A DNA stretch of 64,000 nt, taken from Caprimulgus europaeus (taxonomy: Eukaryota; Chordata; Aves; Caprimulgiformes; Caprimulgidae). Below are positions 63,827 through 64,000 of this stretch, piece after piece. A program made the translations under genes and the position numbers. Location of the stretch: positions 28,628,295 to 28,692,294 of the forward strand of contig OU015524.1 of NCBI GenBank assembly GCA_907165065.1, in the 5' to 3' direction. The notes beneath the pieces were generated by a model. It had not been told where the DNA came from and did no database searches. It was given only the letters and a program-made list of their open reading frames with translations. Each line of letters opens with the position of its first letter. Positions within the stretch are counted from its first letter, which is position 1.

Positions 63827-64000
63827 CTACACGGTAGAGAAAGATATTTTATGTTACAGTGCAGCAAACTTTGTGTGCTAGAATTATGTATCAAAACTAT
63901 GAAGATGATACTGAATTTTCCTAGACTACTTGCAGTTGTACAATCAAAAATCTGTAGTGTCCACTTGGAGAGCAACTGTTAATGAATTTATACTCTAGTG

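Noticed and set aside
1-64000. CRISPR arrays, operons, prokaryotic toxin or defence genes, retroviral or LTR elements, tRNA or rRNA genes
   Set aside because: Looked for on both strands and not seen; the spaced-repeat regions are simple microsatellites and CR1 fragments.

Overview
The window is nuclear DNA from a bird. It is AT-rich and intron-dominated, every splice junction I can place is GT-AG, and all six recognisable interspersed repeats are CR1 LINEs with the avian 3' end (tandem ATTCTATG-like octamers). I see no SINEs, no retroviral or LTR element, no operon-like gene packing, no CRISPR array and no prokaryotic genes. The species cannot be fixed from the sequence alone.

One host gene runs through the window on the minus strand: THADA, the vertebrate relative of yeast Trm732. 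I placed 20 consecutive internal coding exons between 63826 (upstream) and 15411 (downstream). They were found by matching translated minus-strand segments to the human protein as I remember it, then checking splice sites and reading phase; all 19 joins keep one open frame. Together they encode about 1,100 residues, roughly the middle half of a protein of about 1,950 residues. The start codon and first exons lie beyond 64000. The last third of the protein and the 3' UTR lie beyond position 1. Nothing in 1-15410 looks like the next exon, so that stretch is best read as the start of a long intron.

Layout from gene 5' to 3' (right to left): 63.8-51.7 kb is exon-dense (window exons 1-13). 51.7-33.9 kb has wider spacing (exons 14-18), with a fairly young antisense CR1 at 41.9-43.3 kb. 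33.9-17.05 kb is one 16.9 kb intron with three CR1 copies and a 165-bp tandem duplication. 17.05-15.4 kb holds exons 19 and 20. 15.4-0 kb is intron with two more CR1 pieces.

The protein is a long alpha-helical repeat scaffold. By homology to Trm732 it partners the FTSJ1/Trm7 methyltransferase in 2'-O-methylation of tRNA position 32, and the RRSAGIP motif tied to that function is intact in window exon 15. I found no undescribed biological system. The points most worth checking are local: a GATA microsatellite ending 8 bases from a splice acceptor, an acceptor followed 11 bases later by a stronger-looking frameshifting decoy, a NAGNAG acceptor, and the intronic tandem duplication.
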